DNA of 64,000 bases. It comes from Ruegeria marina (lineage in GTDB: Bacteria > Pseudomonadota > Alphaproteobacteria > Rhodobacterales > Rhodobacteraceae). The translations under genes and the position numbers were made by a program. Positions 46,523-55,874 of the stretch are shown here, piece after piece (within the stretch, counting starts at the first letter, position 1; every line of letters begins with the position of its first letter). The stretch spans positions 60,007-124,006 of the forward strand of contig NZ_FMZV01000017.1 in assembly GCF_900101475.1 (NCBI RefSeq), given 5' to 3'. The notes below the pieces were generated by a model. That model was not told the origin of the DNA and ran no database searches. It was given only the letters and a program-made list of their open reading frames with translations.

Positions 46523-48381
46523 TCAGTCCTCGGGTATTCCGGCCTGAACCAGCGCATCCAGGTATCTTTCCAGGAACGCCTGGTCCCTGTGGGTCGAGCG
46601 AAATGCCCTTCCATGAGCGGCGCTGGCCTGGGGAAAGATCTCGAGCAGCTTTCCGGCCTCTTTGCGCGCCGCCACCATGTCGCCCTCAAAGGCGGCGGCG
46701 ACTGTCAGCACGGATTGCGCCTGCGGCTTGGCCCGCACATCCTTCATGTCGGATGCCAGAACCTCGCGCGCCAGTTTCCTGGCCTCATCATATAGGCCCA
46801 GTTCCAGCCGGGCGTAGGTGACGGCCGCAGGCAGCCATTCGGGATAGTCGGGTTCCAGCCGCATGCCCCGTTCCATCAATTCCAGCCCCTCGCGCACCTG
46901 TCCGGCGGTCGCCTTGACCAGCCCGCCCAGCGCGTTCGCATCCGCACTGCCCGGCAACAGCGCGATGGCCTTGTCGGCCAGCGCGATGGCCGCGTCATGC
47001 TGGCCTGACCCCTGTGCCAGGATCGCGGCCAGCGCGTAGAAATCGCCGTATTCCTCCAGTTCGATGGCGCGCGCGGAAAAATCCATCGCCTTTCGCCAAT
47101 CCGCCGCCGGGTCGCCGGACAGGCCAATCGTGACCTTCTGCCAGTAAAGCCAGCCCATCAGTTAGTTGGTATTCGCGCTGTCCGGCGCCTTGCGATAAAG
47201 CGCGCCCCAAAGGCGTTCGGCATTGGCGTGACCTTCGGGGCTGAACCTCTGAAACTCCGCCCGTCCCCGGACCATGGCGACATAATTCTCGAAACTGCCC
47301 GACCGCTCGAGCCATGTGCGAGTGCCTTCGCCCACGGTCAGCGACACGGACAATTCCTCGAACACGCGCCGGGAAATCCCGTCCTGCAAGGCGAGCAGGT
47401 CGTCCATGGCGCTGTCCTCGCGGATCGACCAGATCTGCTGGCCCCGGATCGCGTCGGCCCGTTCGGTGGTCACGCGCAGCGTCTCGCCAGAGTGCTGGAC
47501 GCTGCCGCTCAGGATATAGCGCACGCCCAGGTCGCGGGCGACGTCGGTCGCGCTCACCGCACGGGTCTTGTAGCCCATCATCGTCGAATGTGCGATCACC
47601 AGCATGTCGGGGGAAAACGACAGGGTCGAAATCACGCTTTCGGTTATGGCATCTGCCACCCAACCCTGCGATTCCGCCGCGCCGCGTGTCTCGAAGGGCA
47701 GTACCGCGATCGAGGGTTTTTCGGCAGGTCCAGCGCCATCTCCGCCGGGTCGACCGGGGTGAAATCCGGTCGCGTCCAGAGCCAGCCGGCAACCGCCGCC
47801 GCCGCCATCGCCGCCGCCCCGGGCCAGATCAGCCGCCGCAAGGCCAACCGGCGCCGCGGACTGGCGGCGCCGTCGGTTACCTGAAACACCCGCACCGGCG
47901 TCGCGATGTTCTTGAGCCGCTTCTCGCCCAGCGGGCGATAGCCGACCCCGACCTGCGATTTGAGCATGTCATGGGCGGTGCCCGACACCACGATGCCGCC
48001 CGGTTCGGCCAGCGCCTCCAGCCGCGCGGCGATGTTCACCCCGTCGCCATAGATGTCGCCCTCGTCGAACACCACGTCGCCCAGGTTGATGGCGATGCGG
48101 TAGCGGATGCGCCTGTTCTCGGGCACCTCCGCCTCGCGCGCGGGCATGGTGCGCTGGACCAGCACGGCGGCCTGCATCGCCTCGACGACCGAGTTGAACT
48201 CGGCGATCAGCCCGTCGCCGGTCAGCTTGATGATCCGCCCGTGGTGGTCGCGGATGGTGGGGTCGATCAGCTCCAGTCGGTGCCGTTTCTGCCGCGCCAG
48301 CGTGCCCGCCTCGTCCAGTTCGATCAGGCGGCTGAAGCCGACCATGTCGGCGGCCAGGATTGCAGCGATGCGGCGTTCCAT
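46523..48381 (-). pseudogene. Class III adenylate/guanylate cyclase with TPR C-terminus, broken
   Basis: Remnant of a ~620-residue protein. The N-terminal cyclase domain is intact (AADMVGFSRL metal aspartate, LTGDGLIAEF, GDIYGDGVNIAARLEALAE), followed by one membrane helix, a PSIAVLPF-type middle domain (MADAITESVISTLSFSPDM) and a TPR C-terminus (from about 47158). Two lesions break it: a frameshift at a run of five T (47717-47721, one base missing) and an in-frame TAA at 47162-47164 after SANTN. Only the cyclase domain with a scrambled tail would be made from the normal start (GGAGGGGGCAAG-ATG). Confidence 0.88.
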
Positions 48382-48454
48382 CTTGCCCCCTCCAATCCAG
48401 GGCCCGCCTTGACCGGTTGGCGGGCGGCACGGCCTGGCAGGATGGGTTCCGGCC

Positions 48455-48805
48455 TCAGTCCGGGTTCACCACCCGGATCAGCTTGCGTTCCAGCACCCGC
48501 AGCACCGATTTCAGGTCGTGGCCGCGCTTCAGGATGCGCCCGTCCATGCCGACCACTGCATACATGCCTTGCCGTCCGCGCAGGCGCGGGCGTTTTTCGA
48601 TGCGGTAGAGCGGGTGTTCCGCGGTGCGCCGGAATACCGAGAACACCGCCACGTCGGTCAGGTTGGAAATGCCGTAGTCGCGCCATTCTCCGGCGGCCAC
48701 CATGCGGCCATAGACACCTAGGATGACGGACAACTCGCGCCTGTCAAAGGCGACCTGCGTCTGGGCCGGGCCCGCGGCGAACGGACTGGGAGGCTGCATG
48801 TTCAT
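48455..48805 (-). CDS. DUF2794 domain protein
   Basis: 116-residue protein (from MNMQPPSP) matching the alphaproteobacterial DUF2794 family as recalled, with the conserved-looking REL.VILGVYGRMVAAGEWRDY core. No catalytic motif, membrane segment or signal peptide is visible. Function unknown. Alternative ATGs exist at 48823 and 48799. Confidence 0.8.
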   Translation of the reverse strand: MNMQPPSPFAAGPAQTQVAFDRRELSVILGVYGRMVAAGEWRDYGISNLTDVAVFSVFRRTAEHPLYRIEKRPRLRGRQGMYAVVGMDGRILKRGHDLKSVLRVLERKLIRVVNPD

Positions 48806-48945
48806 GATTATAGCTTGCCGCAATTTGCGGGCAAATCAAGCCTCTCGCGTATCCTTTGCGCCGGTCTGAGGCGCGCCGACCACGCTGCTTGCGGTGTCGG
48901 TGGTACCGGGCTGGGGGCTGATCCGGTCATTTCGTGTCCCAATGA

Positions 48946-50598
48946 TCAGGCAAAGGACCCCTGGCAGAACCAGCCTGACGACATCGTGCCGCCATGGCCG
49001 TAGAACAGCCACAGCCGGTCGCCCTGTCCGGTCACCACCACCCAGTAGTCGCGCACCCCGCTGCGCCATTCGGGATCGTCCAGCCACCATTCCGGCGCGA
49101 TCCGTTCCGGCCCGGTGGCCTCGGCCAGGGTCCAGTTGCGCCCGCGCCAGCGGAACGTGGCGGGCACTGCCGGGCTGTCGGGCGCAATCACCGGTTCGGG
49201 CCGCCACAACAGGAGCGGTCGCGGGCACGGCGGTAAGGGCCAATCGTGCACCGGCTCCGACCAGGCGGCGGCCAGCACCTTTGCCGTCTTTTCGGGGATA
49301 TGCGTGGCCGCCGGGTGCATCCGGGTGATCGCCTCCAGCCCGACCCGCGCGCCCAGTTTCCCGATCAGGTCGTCCAGCGCGGTATTGCCCGCCAGCCGGT
49401 CGCGCACCGCGCGCCCGGCCTCGGCATGGCCCGACAGGGTGCGGGCATGCACCGGTTCGGTCTGCACCGCCACCAGCCGCAGCATGTCGATGCCGTACCC
49501 GGCGTCGATCTGCCCGAGCTTCATCTCCAGCAGCGGTCGGATGCGGTGGGGGTCGAACGTGGGCCGGGCCAGCCCGATCTCGACCACCTCGGCGGCCTGG
49601 TCGACCCGGTGCGCCTCCAGCCGGAGGGTCCGCGCGCCGCGCCTTTTTTCCTCCAGCCGCGCGCACAGTGCTGGCAGTACCCGGTCGATGGCGGCCAGCA
49701 CGTCCTCGGCCAGCCCGATCGGATTGGGCAGGGTCATCCGCACCGCGAAACGGTCGGGCGGGCGTGCGGGCGACACCGGTTCCGGCGCGCTGCCCATCGC
49801 CTGGTCGAGCCGCAGCACCAGCCCGCGTCCGAACCGCCGTGCCAGCGCCGCGCGTGGCTGGCCCAGCAGGTCGCCGATCCGCCGCAGGCCCAGCCGGTCC
49901 AGTTGCGCCACCGTGTCGGGCTCCAGCCGCAGCGCCGCCACCGGCAGCGGACCCAGCGCCCCATGGCACTGACCCGGTGGTGCGATCCGGGTACCGCCAC
50001 CCTGTGCCGTCACTTGCGGCGCTGCGCCGCCCCTGGTCCAGTGCCGCCGCTTGCCGGCACGGGCCCGGGTGGCGCGCGCCTCTTGTGCGATCGCGTCGCC
50101 GGACCGGTCCGACCCCGGCTGACGGCCGGCATAGCGCGCCAGCGCCCAGGCCGCGCCCAGCGTGTCGGCGATGCCCATTCGTGCGCTCAGCCCCATGTCG
50201 GCACAATCGTCCTCGATCACCCCGAGCAGGGCTGTCTCGCCGCCGAACAGATGCGCGCAGCCGGTCAGGTCCACCACCAGCCCGTCGGGCGGCTCCTCGG
50301 CCACCCAGGGGCTGAACTTGCCTGCCCAGCGCCGGAGCGCGGTCAGGAACAGCTGTTCGGCGGGCGCGTCGCGGGGCCGGGTGATCAGCGCGCCGCACAT
50401 CGCATGGGCATCGCGCACCGGCTGGCCCACGCGCAGCCCCGCTGCCTCGGCCGCCGCGTTTAACGCGCTGATAACCTGCATGTTGGACTGTTCCTCGACC
50501 ACGGCCAGCGGGCCTGCGTGCAGGCCACGCTCGGCCCGCATCACCCGGTCCGCGCCCAGGCGGGGAAACCACAGCGAAAGGATACGGCGGTTGGACAT
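48946..50598 (-). CDS. imuB: ImuB, catalytically dead Y-family polymerase of the mutasome
   Basis: 550-residue Y-family-like protein. It starts MSNRRILSLWFPRLGADR, where active Y polymerases have a catalytic-aspartate motif; that motif is lost, as in all ImuB proteins, which act as a clamp- and partner-binding hub for DnaE2 in SOS mutagenesis. The C-terminal EWWLDDPEWRSGVRDYW is typical. A perfect SOS box lies 18 bases upstream of the ATG. The frame is open far upstream on this strand, but MSNRRIL is the only sensible start. imuA is absent from the locus. Confidence 0.9.
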   Translation of the reverse strand: MSNRRILSLWFPRLGADRVMRAERGLHAGPLAVVEEQSNMQVISALNAAAEAAGLRVGQPVRDAHAMCGALITRPRDAPAEQLFLTALRRWAGKFSPWVAEEPPDGLVVDLTGCAHLFGGETALLGVIEDDCADMGLSARMGIADTLGAAWALARYAGRQPGSDRSGDAIAQEARATRARAGKRRHWTRGGAAPQVTAQGGGTRIAPPGQCHGALGPLPVAALRLEPDTVAQLDRLGLRRIGDLLGQPRAALARRFGRGLVLRLDQAMGSAPEPVSPARPPDRFAVRMTLPNPIGLAEDVLAAIDRVLPALCARLEEKRRGARTLRLEAHRVDQAAEVVEIGLARPTFDPHRIRPLLEMKLGQIDAGYGIDMLRLVAVQTEPVHARTLSGHAEAGRAVRDRLAGNTALDDLIGKLGARVGLEAITRMHPAATHIPEKTAKVLAAAWSEPVHDWPLPPCPRPLLLWRPEPVIAPDSPAVPATFRWRGRNWTLAEATGPERIAPEWWLDDPEWRSGVRDYWVVVTGQGDRLWLFYGHGGTMSSGWFCQGSFA

Positions 50599-50615
50599 AC
50601 GGCAGACATCAATTT

Positions 50616-50630
50616 GTTCACTTTTTGTTC
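50616..50630. promoter_or_regulatory. SOS box (LexA site) upstream of imuB
   Basis: GTTC-ACTTTTT-GTTC matches the alphaproteobacterial LexA consensus GTTC-N7-GTTC exactly. It lies between imuB and the cytochrome c'-like gene, so LexA could control either or both. Confidence 0.85.
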
Positions 50631-50658
50631 CTACTTCAGAATCGTCAGGCCTGTCGAG

Positions 50659-51111
50659 ATGATGCGGTGCCTGGCCGGGTTGGTGATCTGTACCCTGTTG
50701 GCCGCCTGGGTTCTGTCCGGCGTCCGGGCCGACGAACCCGTGGTCCGGGACGAGGCGGTGCTGGCCCGTCAGGCCACGATGCGCTCGGCCAAGGCGGCGC
50801 TGGGCGTGTTGTTCGAGATGAGCGCGTTGCGCCGGCATTTCGACCGGGACACCGCGCGGGAGGCGCGGGCGGTGCTGCTGGCGGCGCTGGCGGAGATTCC
50901 CGCGCGGTTCGAAAAGCCCTACATGGACCGGCACAGCCGCTCCAGGCCCGGGATCTGGGAAAACCGTGCCGAATTCCTGCGCCGCGCCATCGCCGCGCGT
51001 CAGGCGGCACGAGGGGTGCGCACGGTCAACCTGCCTGCTCTGCGACGCAGCCTGCCAGGGATGATGGCAGCCTGCCTGGCCTGTCACGACAGGTTCCGGG
51101 AACCGCGCTGA
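50659..51111 (+). CDS. Cytochrome c'-like class II c-type cytochrome
   Basis: 150-residue secreted haem protein. Signal peptide MRCLAGLVICTLLAAWVLSGVRA; mature part is helical with a C-terminal CLACH haem-binding motif (Cys139, Cys142, His143), as in class II cytochromes (cytochrome c', c556). It may bind NO or serve electron transfer in the periplasm. It begins 29 bases from the SOS box shared with imuB. Start at 50659 or 50662. Confidence 0.85.
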   Translation: MMRCLAGLVICTLLAAWVLSGVRADEPVVRDEAVLARQATMRSAKAALGVLFEMSALRRHFDRDTAREARAVLLAALAEIPARFEKPYMDRHSRSRPGIWENRAEFLRRAIAARQAARGVRTVNLPALRRSLPGMMAACLACHDRFREPR

Positions 51112-51167
51112 GGCGTAGGTGGCAAGAGGGGGCTCTGTCCCCATCACGCCGGGGGCGCGATTCCCCC

Positions 51168-51191
51168 GGAGTATTTGCCGAAAAGATGAAG
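51168..51191 (+). repeat. Dispersed 3'-end repeat, diverged copy 3
   Basis: GGAGTATTTGCCGAAAAGATGAAG, just after the cytochrome gene; first ten bases identical to the copies at 18755 and 46376, second half changed. Confidence 0.5.
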
Positions 51192-51224
51192 GGGCGGGTC
51201 GAGCGGGGGGGGGACTCGAAACAA

Positions 51225-51239
51225 GAACAAAACGTGAAT
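51225..51239 (+). promoter_or_regulatory. SOS box upstream of dnaE2
   Basis: GAAC-AAAACGT-GAAT: one mismatch from the GAAC-N7-GAAC form of the alphaproteobacterial LexA site, 16 bases before the dnaE2 ATG. Confidence 0.65.
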
Positions 51240-51255
51240 ATAATCGCGACTCGCC

Positions 51256-54159
51256 ATGTATGCCGAATTGTCGATCACCTCGAATTTCACCTTTCTCACC
51301 GGGGCGTCGCACCCCGAGGAGTACATGGAGCGCGCGGTTCTGCTGGGCCTGTCCGCCATCGCCATCGCTGATGACAATTCGGTGGCGGGGATCGTGCGCG
51401 CCCATACCCGCGCCCGCGAGATCGCGCGCCGGGTGCAGGAACGGCTGGACTGGGAGAAGACGCATGCGCCCATCGGGCCGCCTCGCCCCGCGCATCTGCC
51501 GAAACCGCCCTCGTACCCGGTGCATGCGGTGCCGCGCCTGATCCCGGCGGCGCGACTGTTGTTCACCGATGCGCCCCCGGTCACCGTGCTGCCGGTGAAC
51601 CGGCAGGGCTGGGCCAGCCTCTGCCGGATACTGTCCACCGGGCGGCTCAGGGCCGAAAAGGGTGACTGCATCCTGCACCTGTCCGACCTTGAGGAGTTCG
51701 CGAGCGGTCTCCACCTGTTGCTCTGGCCACGGGCGCTGCCCTTTCCGGGCGGCGCGGGCGGGACCTGGCCACAGGCGCAGCGGCTGGCGCGCCGCTTTGC
51801 CGGGCAGATGCACCTGCTGCTGACGCCGCGCTATGACGGGGCCGACAGCGCCCGCTTCGCCGCGCTCGAGGCCGAGGCGCGCCAGCTCGGCCTGCCGACC
51901 CTGGCCAGTGCGGCGCCGCGCCTGCACCACGGTGCCCGCCGCAAGCTGGCCGACGTGCTGACCGCCATCCGCCTGCGCCGCCGGGTCGATCAGCTGGGCC
52001 GCGACGCGCTGGCCAATGGCGAACAGCGCCTGCGCTCGGAGGCGGAGATGCTGCGCCTGTTCCGGGGCCACGAGGACGCGGTGGCCCGCGCCCACGCGCT
52101 GAGCAAAACGCTGACCTTCTCGCTCGATGAGCTGCGCTATGAATACCCCAGCGAGGTCAGCGGGTCGGAAACCCCCACTGACCGCCTGTCGCGGCTGGCG
52201 CATGAGGGGCTGACATGGCGCTACCCGGCAGGCGCGCCGGACCGGGTCAAGGGCATGCTGGCGCATGAACTGGCGCTGATCGGCAAGCTGAAATACGAGC
52301 CCTATTTCCTCACCGTCCGCGACATCGTGCATTTCGCCCGGTCGCGCGGCATCCTTTGCCAGGGGCGTGGCAGTGCCGCCAATTCGGTGGTCTGCTACTG
52401 CCTCGGCGTGACCTCGGTCAGCCCCGAGATGGGCACCATGGTGTTCGAGCGCTTCGTCTCCGAGGCGCGCGACGAGCCGCCCGACATCGACGTCGATTTT
52501 GAACACGAGCGGCGCGAGGAGGTGATTCAGCACATCTATGACCGCTACGGCCGCCACCGGGCGGGCCTGTGCGCCACCGTCATCCATTACCGGGGCAAGC
52601 GCGCCATCCGCGAGGTGGGCCGCGCCATGGGCCTGACCGAGGACACGATCGGCGCGCTCAGCTCGCAGCTCTGGGGCTTCTTCTCGACACAGGGGCTGGA
52701 GGCGCAGCGAATGCGCGAGATCGGCCTCGATCCCACCGACCGCCGCCTGCAACAGACCATGGCTCTGGTCTACGAGATCGTGGGCTTTCCCCGCCACCTC
52801 AGCCAGCATGTCGGCGGCTTCATCATCACCGAAGGGCGGCTTGATGAACTGGTGCCGATCGAGAACGCCACGATGGAGGACCGCACCGTCATCTGCTGGG
52901 ACAAGGACGATATCGACTCCTTGGGCATCCTCAAGGTCGATGTGCTCAGCCTCGGCATGCTCACCTGCATCCGCAAGGCGTTCGATCTGATCGCGCGGCA
53001 TCACCAGACCGATTACACGCTGGCCACCCTGCCGCCCGAGGACCCGGCGGTCTATGACATGCTGTGCCGGGCCGATTCGGTCGGCGTGTTTCAGGTCGAA
53101 AGCCGGGCGCAGATGAACTTCCTGCCACGGATGCGGCCGCGCAATTTCTATGACCTGGTGATCGAGGTGGCGATCATCCGCCCCGGCCCCATCCAGGGCG
53201 ACATGGTGCATCCCTATATCCGGCGGCGCAATGGCGAGGAGAAGGTCGAGTTTCCCTCGGATGCGCTGGGCGAGGTGCTGGGCAAGACGCTGGGCGTGCC
53301 GCTGTTCCAGGAACAGGCGATGCAGATCGCCATCGTCGGCGCGGGCTTCACCCCCGAACAGGCCGACAGGTTGCGCCGGTCGCTGGCCACCTTCAAGAAA
53401 CACGGCTCGGTCAGCGAGTTCCGCGCGCTGTTCCTGCGCGGCATGGCCCGCAACGGCTATGACCAGGATTTTGCCGAGCGCTGCTTTTCCCAGATCGAGG
53501 GTTTCGGCAGCTATGGCTTTCCCGAAAGCCACGCCGCCTCTTTCGCGCTGCTGGTCTATGCCAGCGCCTGGATCAAGTGCCACCATCCCGGTATCTTCGC
53601 CTGCGCCCTGCTGAACTCGCAGCCAATGGGCTTCTACGCCCCGGCCCAGATCGTCCGCGACGCCCGCGAACACGGGGTCACGGTGCGCCCGGTCTGCATC
53701 AATTCCAGCTACTGGGACAACGTGATGGAACCCGACGGGCGTGGCGGGCTGGCGCTGCGGCTGGGCTTCCGCCAGATCAGGGGGATGTCCGAAGAGGACG
53801 CCAGCTGGCTCACCGCCGCGCGCGGCAATGGCTATGGCACGGTCGAGGATGTCTGGCGCCGCGCGGGGCTGGGCCCCGCGATCCTGTCCCGGCTGGCCGA
53901 GGCCGATGTCTTCGCCGATTGCGGCCTCGACCGGCGCGCGGCGCTCTGGGCGGCCAAGGCGATTACCGTGGCCCGGCCGCTACCGCTGTTCGCGCAGGAT
54001 ATCGACGGCGAGATGATCGACGAACCCGCCGCCCTGCTGCCGCAGATGTCGATGGGCGAGCAGGTGGTCGAGGATTACGTGGCGATGCGCTTGAGCCTCA
54101 GGGCGCATCCCGTTGCGCTGCTCCGGCACCTGTTGACACCGGAAATGGAGGCCGAGTGA
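51256..54159 (+). CDS. dnaE2: Error-prone DNA polymerase DnaE2, shortened C-terminus
   Basis: 967-residue C-family polymerase that does SOS-induced translesion synthesis with ImuB. The PHP domain (TFLTGASHPEEYMERA), palm with catalytic Asp412 and Asp414 (PPDIDVDFEHER), VDVLSLGML aspartate region and fingers are intact. Family members usually exceed 1000 residues and continue past SLRAHPVALLR into an OB-fold. Here the frame stops at LTPEMEAE, and only 87 bp remain before rnpA, so most of the OB domain is absent. Polymerase core may still work. Start fixed by family start MYAELS and the SOS box. Confidence 0.93.
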   Translation: MYAELSITSNFTFLTGASHPEEYMERAVLLGLSAIAIADDNSVAGIVRAHTRAREIARRVQERLDWEKTHAPIGPPRPAHLPKPPSYPVHAVPRLIPAARLLFTDAPPVTVLPVNRQGWASLCRILSTGRLRAEKGDCILHLSDLEEFASGLHLLLWPRALPFPGGAGGTWPQAQRLARRFAGQMHLLLTPRYDGADSARFAALEAEARQLGLPTLASAAPRLHHGARRKLADVLTAIRLRRRVDQLGRDALANGEQRLRSEAEMLRLFRGHEDAVARAHALSKTLTFSLDELRYEYPSEVSGSETPTDRLSRLAHEGLTWRYPAGAPDRVKGMLAHELALIGKLKYEPYFLTVRDIVHFARSRGILCQGRGSAANSVVCYCLGVTSVSPEMGTMVFERFVSEARDEPPDIDVDFEHERREEVIQHIYDRYGRHRAGLCATVIHYRGKRAIREVGRAMGLTEDTIGALSSQLWGFFSTQGLEAQRMREIGLDPTDRRLQQTMALVYEIVGFPRHLSQHVGGFIITEGRLDELVPIENATMEDRTVICWDKDDIDSLGILKVDVLSLGMLTCIRKAFDLIARHHQTDYTLATLPPEDPAVYDMLCRADSVGVFQVESRAQMNFLPRMRPRNFYDLVIEVAIIRPGPIQGDMVHPYIRRRNGEEKVEFPSDALGEVLGKTLGVPLFQEQAMQIAIVGAGFTPEQADRLRRSLATFKKHGSVSEFRALFLRGMARNGYDQDFAERCFSQIEGFGSYGFPESHAASFALLVYASAWIKCHHPGIFACALLNSQPMGFYAPAQIVRDAREHGVTVRPVCINSSYWDNVMEPDGRGGLALRLGFRQIRGMSEEDASWLTAARGNGYGTVEDVWRRAGLGPAILSRLAEADVFADCGLDRRAALWAAKAITVARPLPLFAQDIDGEMIDEPAALLPQMSMGEQVVEDYVAMRLSLRAHPVALLRHLLTPEMEAE

Positions 54160-54246
54160 CGATCCGGGTCCCACCGGCAAGGGTACGTCCGGAACAACCG
54201 GCAGAGTGGAACCGGGCTTTCCGGCGGGCAGCCGGTCCTGACCGGA

Positions 54247-54666
54247 TCAACGACTGTGCAGTTTGGCAAGCGCCTTGCGCAGATCGTCCTTCAGCAGGTC
54301 GAAAGGCCGCGTGGCGGTATCGACGGGTTTGCCGATCAGGACGTAATCCCAGCCGTCGCGCCCAAGTTCGGGCAACACGGCGCGCGCGATCTCGCGCAGG
54401 CGTCGCTTGGCGCGGTTGCGGGCGACGGCATTCCCGACCTTCTTGGAGCAGGTGAAACCGACACGGATACCATCTGCCTCGCCCGGCGCGCGGCGGCGCG
54501 CCTGCACCAGCATGGATGGCGTCGGCTGCCGCCTGGCGCGGGCGGCTTTCAGGAAATCGCTGCGCTTGCTCAGGACGGTCAGCGGGACAACCGCGCAAAC
54601 GGACACCGCCGGAGGCCTGTCCCCCGGTTTGGCAGAGCCATCCATGGGGGCCTCCGGCGGTGTCAT
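54247..54666 (-). CDS. rnpA: Ribonuclease P protein component
   Basis: 139-residue RnpA that assists the RNA subunit in tRNA 5' processing. The RNR signature is present (AVARNRAKRRLREIAR) with the FTCSKKVG strand before it. About 25 N-terminal residues are extra relative to the family core (starts near VLSKRSDFLKA). Directly follows rpmH, the conserved order; yidC and yidD, the usual next genes, are missing and the convergent, shortened dnaE2 lies there instead. Confidence 0.95.
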   Translation of the reverse strand: MTPPEAPMDGSAKPGDRPPAVSVCAVVPLTVLSKRSDFLKAARARRQPTPSMLVQARRRAPGEADGIRVGFTCSKKVGNAVARNRAKRRLREIARAVLPELGRDGWDYVLIGKPVDTATRPFDLLKDDLRKALAKLHSR

Positions 54667-54691
54667 GTCCGTCAGAACGGGCTGTGTGCGC

Positions 54692-54826
54692 TTACGCGCT
54701 CAGCACCTTGCGGCCGCGGGCGCGGCGAGCATTCAGGATCTTGCGGCCGCCCTTGGTGGCCATGCGGGCGCGGAAACCATGGCGGCGTTTGCGAACCAGG
54801 TTCGAAGGCTGATAGGTGCGTTTCAT
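54692..54826 (-). CDS. rpmH: 50S ribosomal protein L34
   Basis: 44-residue L34, beginning [20 protein letters not shown] and ending KVLSA; complete and canonical. A longer frame upstream was rejected as the conserved start is at 54826. Operon with rnpA. Confidence 0.98.
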   Translation of the reverse strand: MKRTYQPSNLVRKRRHGFRARMATKGGRKILNARRARGRKVLSA

Positions 54827-55094
54827 CGCTCCGTACTCCAATTTGCGGTCGGGTGCGGCGCGGATTCGCCTCCCGGGTCTATTCGAAGCCCGTCCTCTAC
54901 TGCGAGTTCCCGGGCAAGTCAAACCCTCTGCGTCGGGTTTTGCGGGCTTTTGCAACAATTTCCCGGACGATACCAGCCCAAAGGTTTCAGTTTCGACCCG
55001 GAACGATAAAAATCTCACGTTTCGAATGCTCTTGGATCAACCGGGCGTGAAGGGGCTGTTTCGGAACCATCGGCGATTGCATGTTAAGAGAACC

Positions 55095-55871
55095 ATGCCA
55101 ACGAATAAAGACAACGACTCGGACCCGTCTCGCAAACCCATGAGCGAAACTGCAAACGCCTCGCGCAGGTGGGGGCTGAGACACCTGCCGCTGATCGTCA
55201 TCCTGACGATCGCCCTGATTGGCGGAGTCCTGCTGCGCGACTATCTCACCTTCGAAACCCTGGCGGCAAATCGTGACGTCCTGATTGGCTTTCGGGATGC
55301 CCATTATGGCGCGCTGGCTGCGATCTTTGTGTGTGTCTACGTGCTGATCGTGGCCTTCTCGCTTCCCGGCGCGGCGGTGGCCTCGATGACGGGGGGGTTC
55401 CTGTTCGGTCTTCTGGCGGGCACGGTGCTGAACGTCGTGTCGGCCACCATCGGGGCGATGCTGATCTTTCTGGCCGCGCGCGCGGGTCTGGGTGCGGTGC
55501 TGACTGCCCGGCTGGAGACCTCCGAAGGCACTGTCCGGCGGCTCAAGGAGGGGCTGCGCGAGAATGAGATTTCGGTCTTGTTCCTGCTGCGGCTGATTCC
55601 TGCGGTGCCCTTTTTCGCCGCCAACCTGATTCCCGCCCTGGTCGGGGTCAAGTTCCGGAACTACGTGCTGACCACGGCGCTGGGTATCATTCCCGGCGCC
55701 ATTGTCTTTACCTGGATAGGCGTCGGGCTGGGCGAGGTATTCGACCGGGGCGAAAAGCCCGACCTGTCCCTGCTGCGCGAACCCTTCGTGCTTGGCCCGA
55801 TCCTGGGTCTTTGCGTGTTGGCGGCGCTGCCTATCGTCATCAAGGCTTTCCGTGGACGCAGGGGAGTGTGA
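55095..55871 (+). CDS. TVP38/TMEM64 (DedA-like) membrane protein
   Basis: 258-residue VTT-domain membrane protein. About six hydrophobic helices; the conserved core FLFGLLAGTVLNVVSATIGA and RLIPAVPFFAANLIPALVGV are typical of the family, which includes lipid scramblase-like proteins. Frequently linked to mercuric-reductase-like flavoproteins, as here. Start at 55095 or, less likely, 55140. Confidence 0.9.
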   Translation: MPTNKDNDSDPSRKPMSETANASRRWGLRHLPLIVILTIALIGGVLLRDYLTFETLAANRDVLIGFRDAHYGALAAIFVCVYVLIVAFSLPGAAVASMTGGFLFGLLAGTVLNVVSATIGAMLIFLAARAGLGAVLTARLETSEGTVRRLKEGLRENEISVLFLLRLIPAVPFFAANLIPALVGVKFRNYVLTTALGIIPGAIVFTWIGVGLGEVFDRGEKPDLSLLREPFVLGPILGLCVLAALPIVIKAFRGRRGV

Positions 55872-55874
55872 AAG

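Noticed and set aside
50599..53673. Upstream extension of the imuB frame to a 1575-codon ORF
   Set aside because: The extension is antisense to dnaE2; conserved ImuB sequence begins at 50598.
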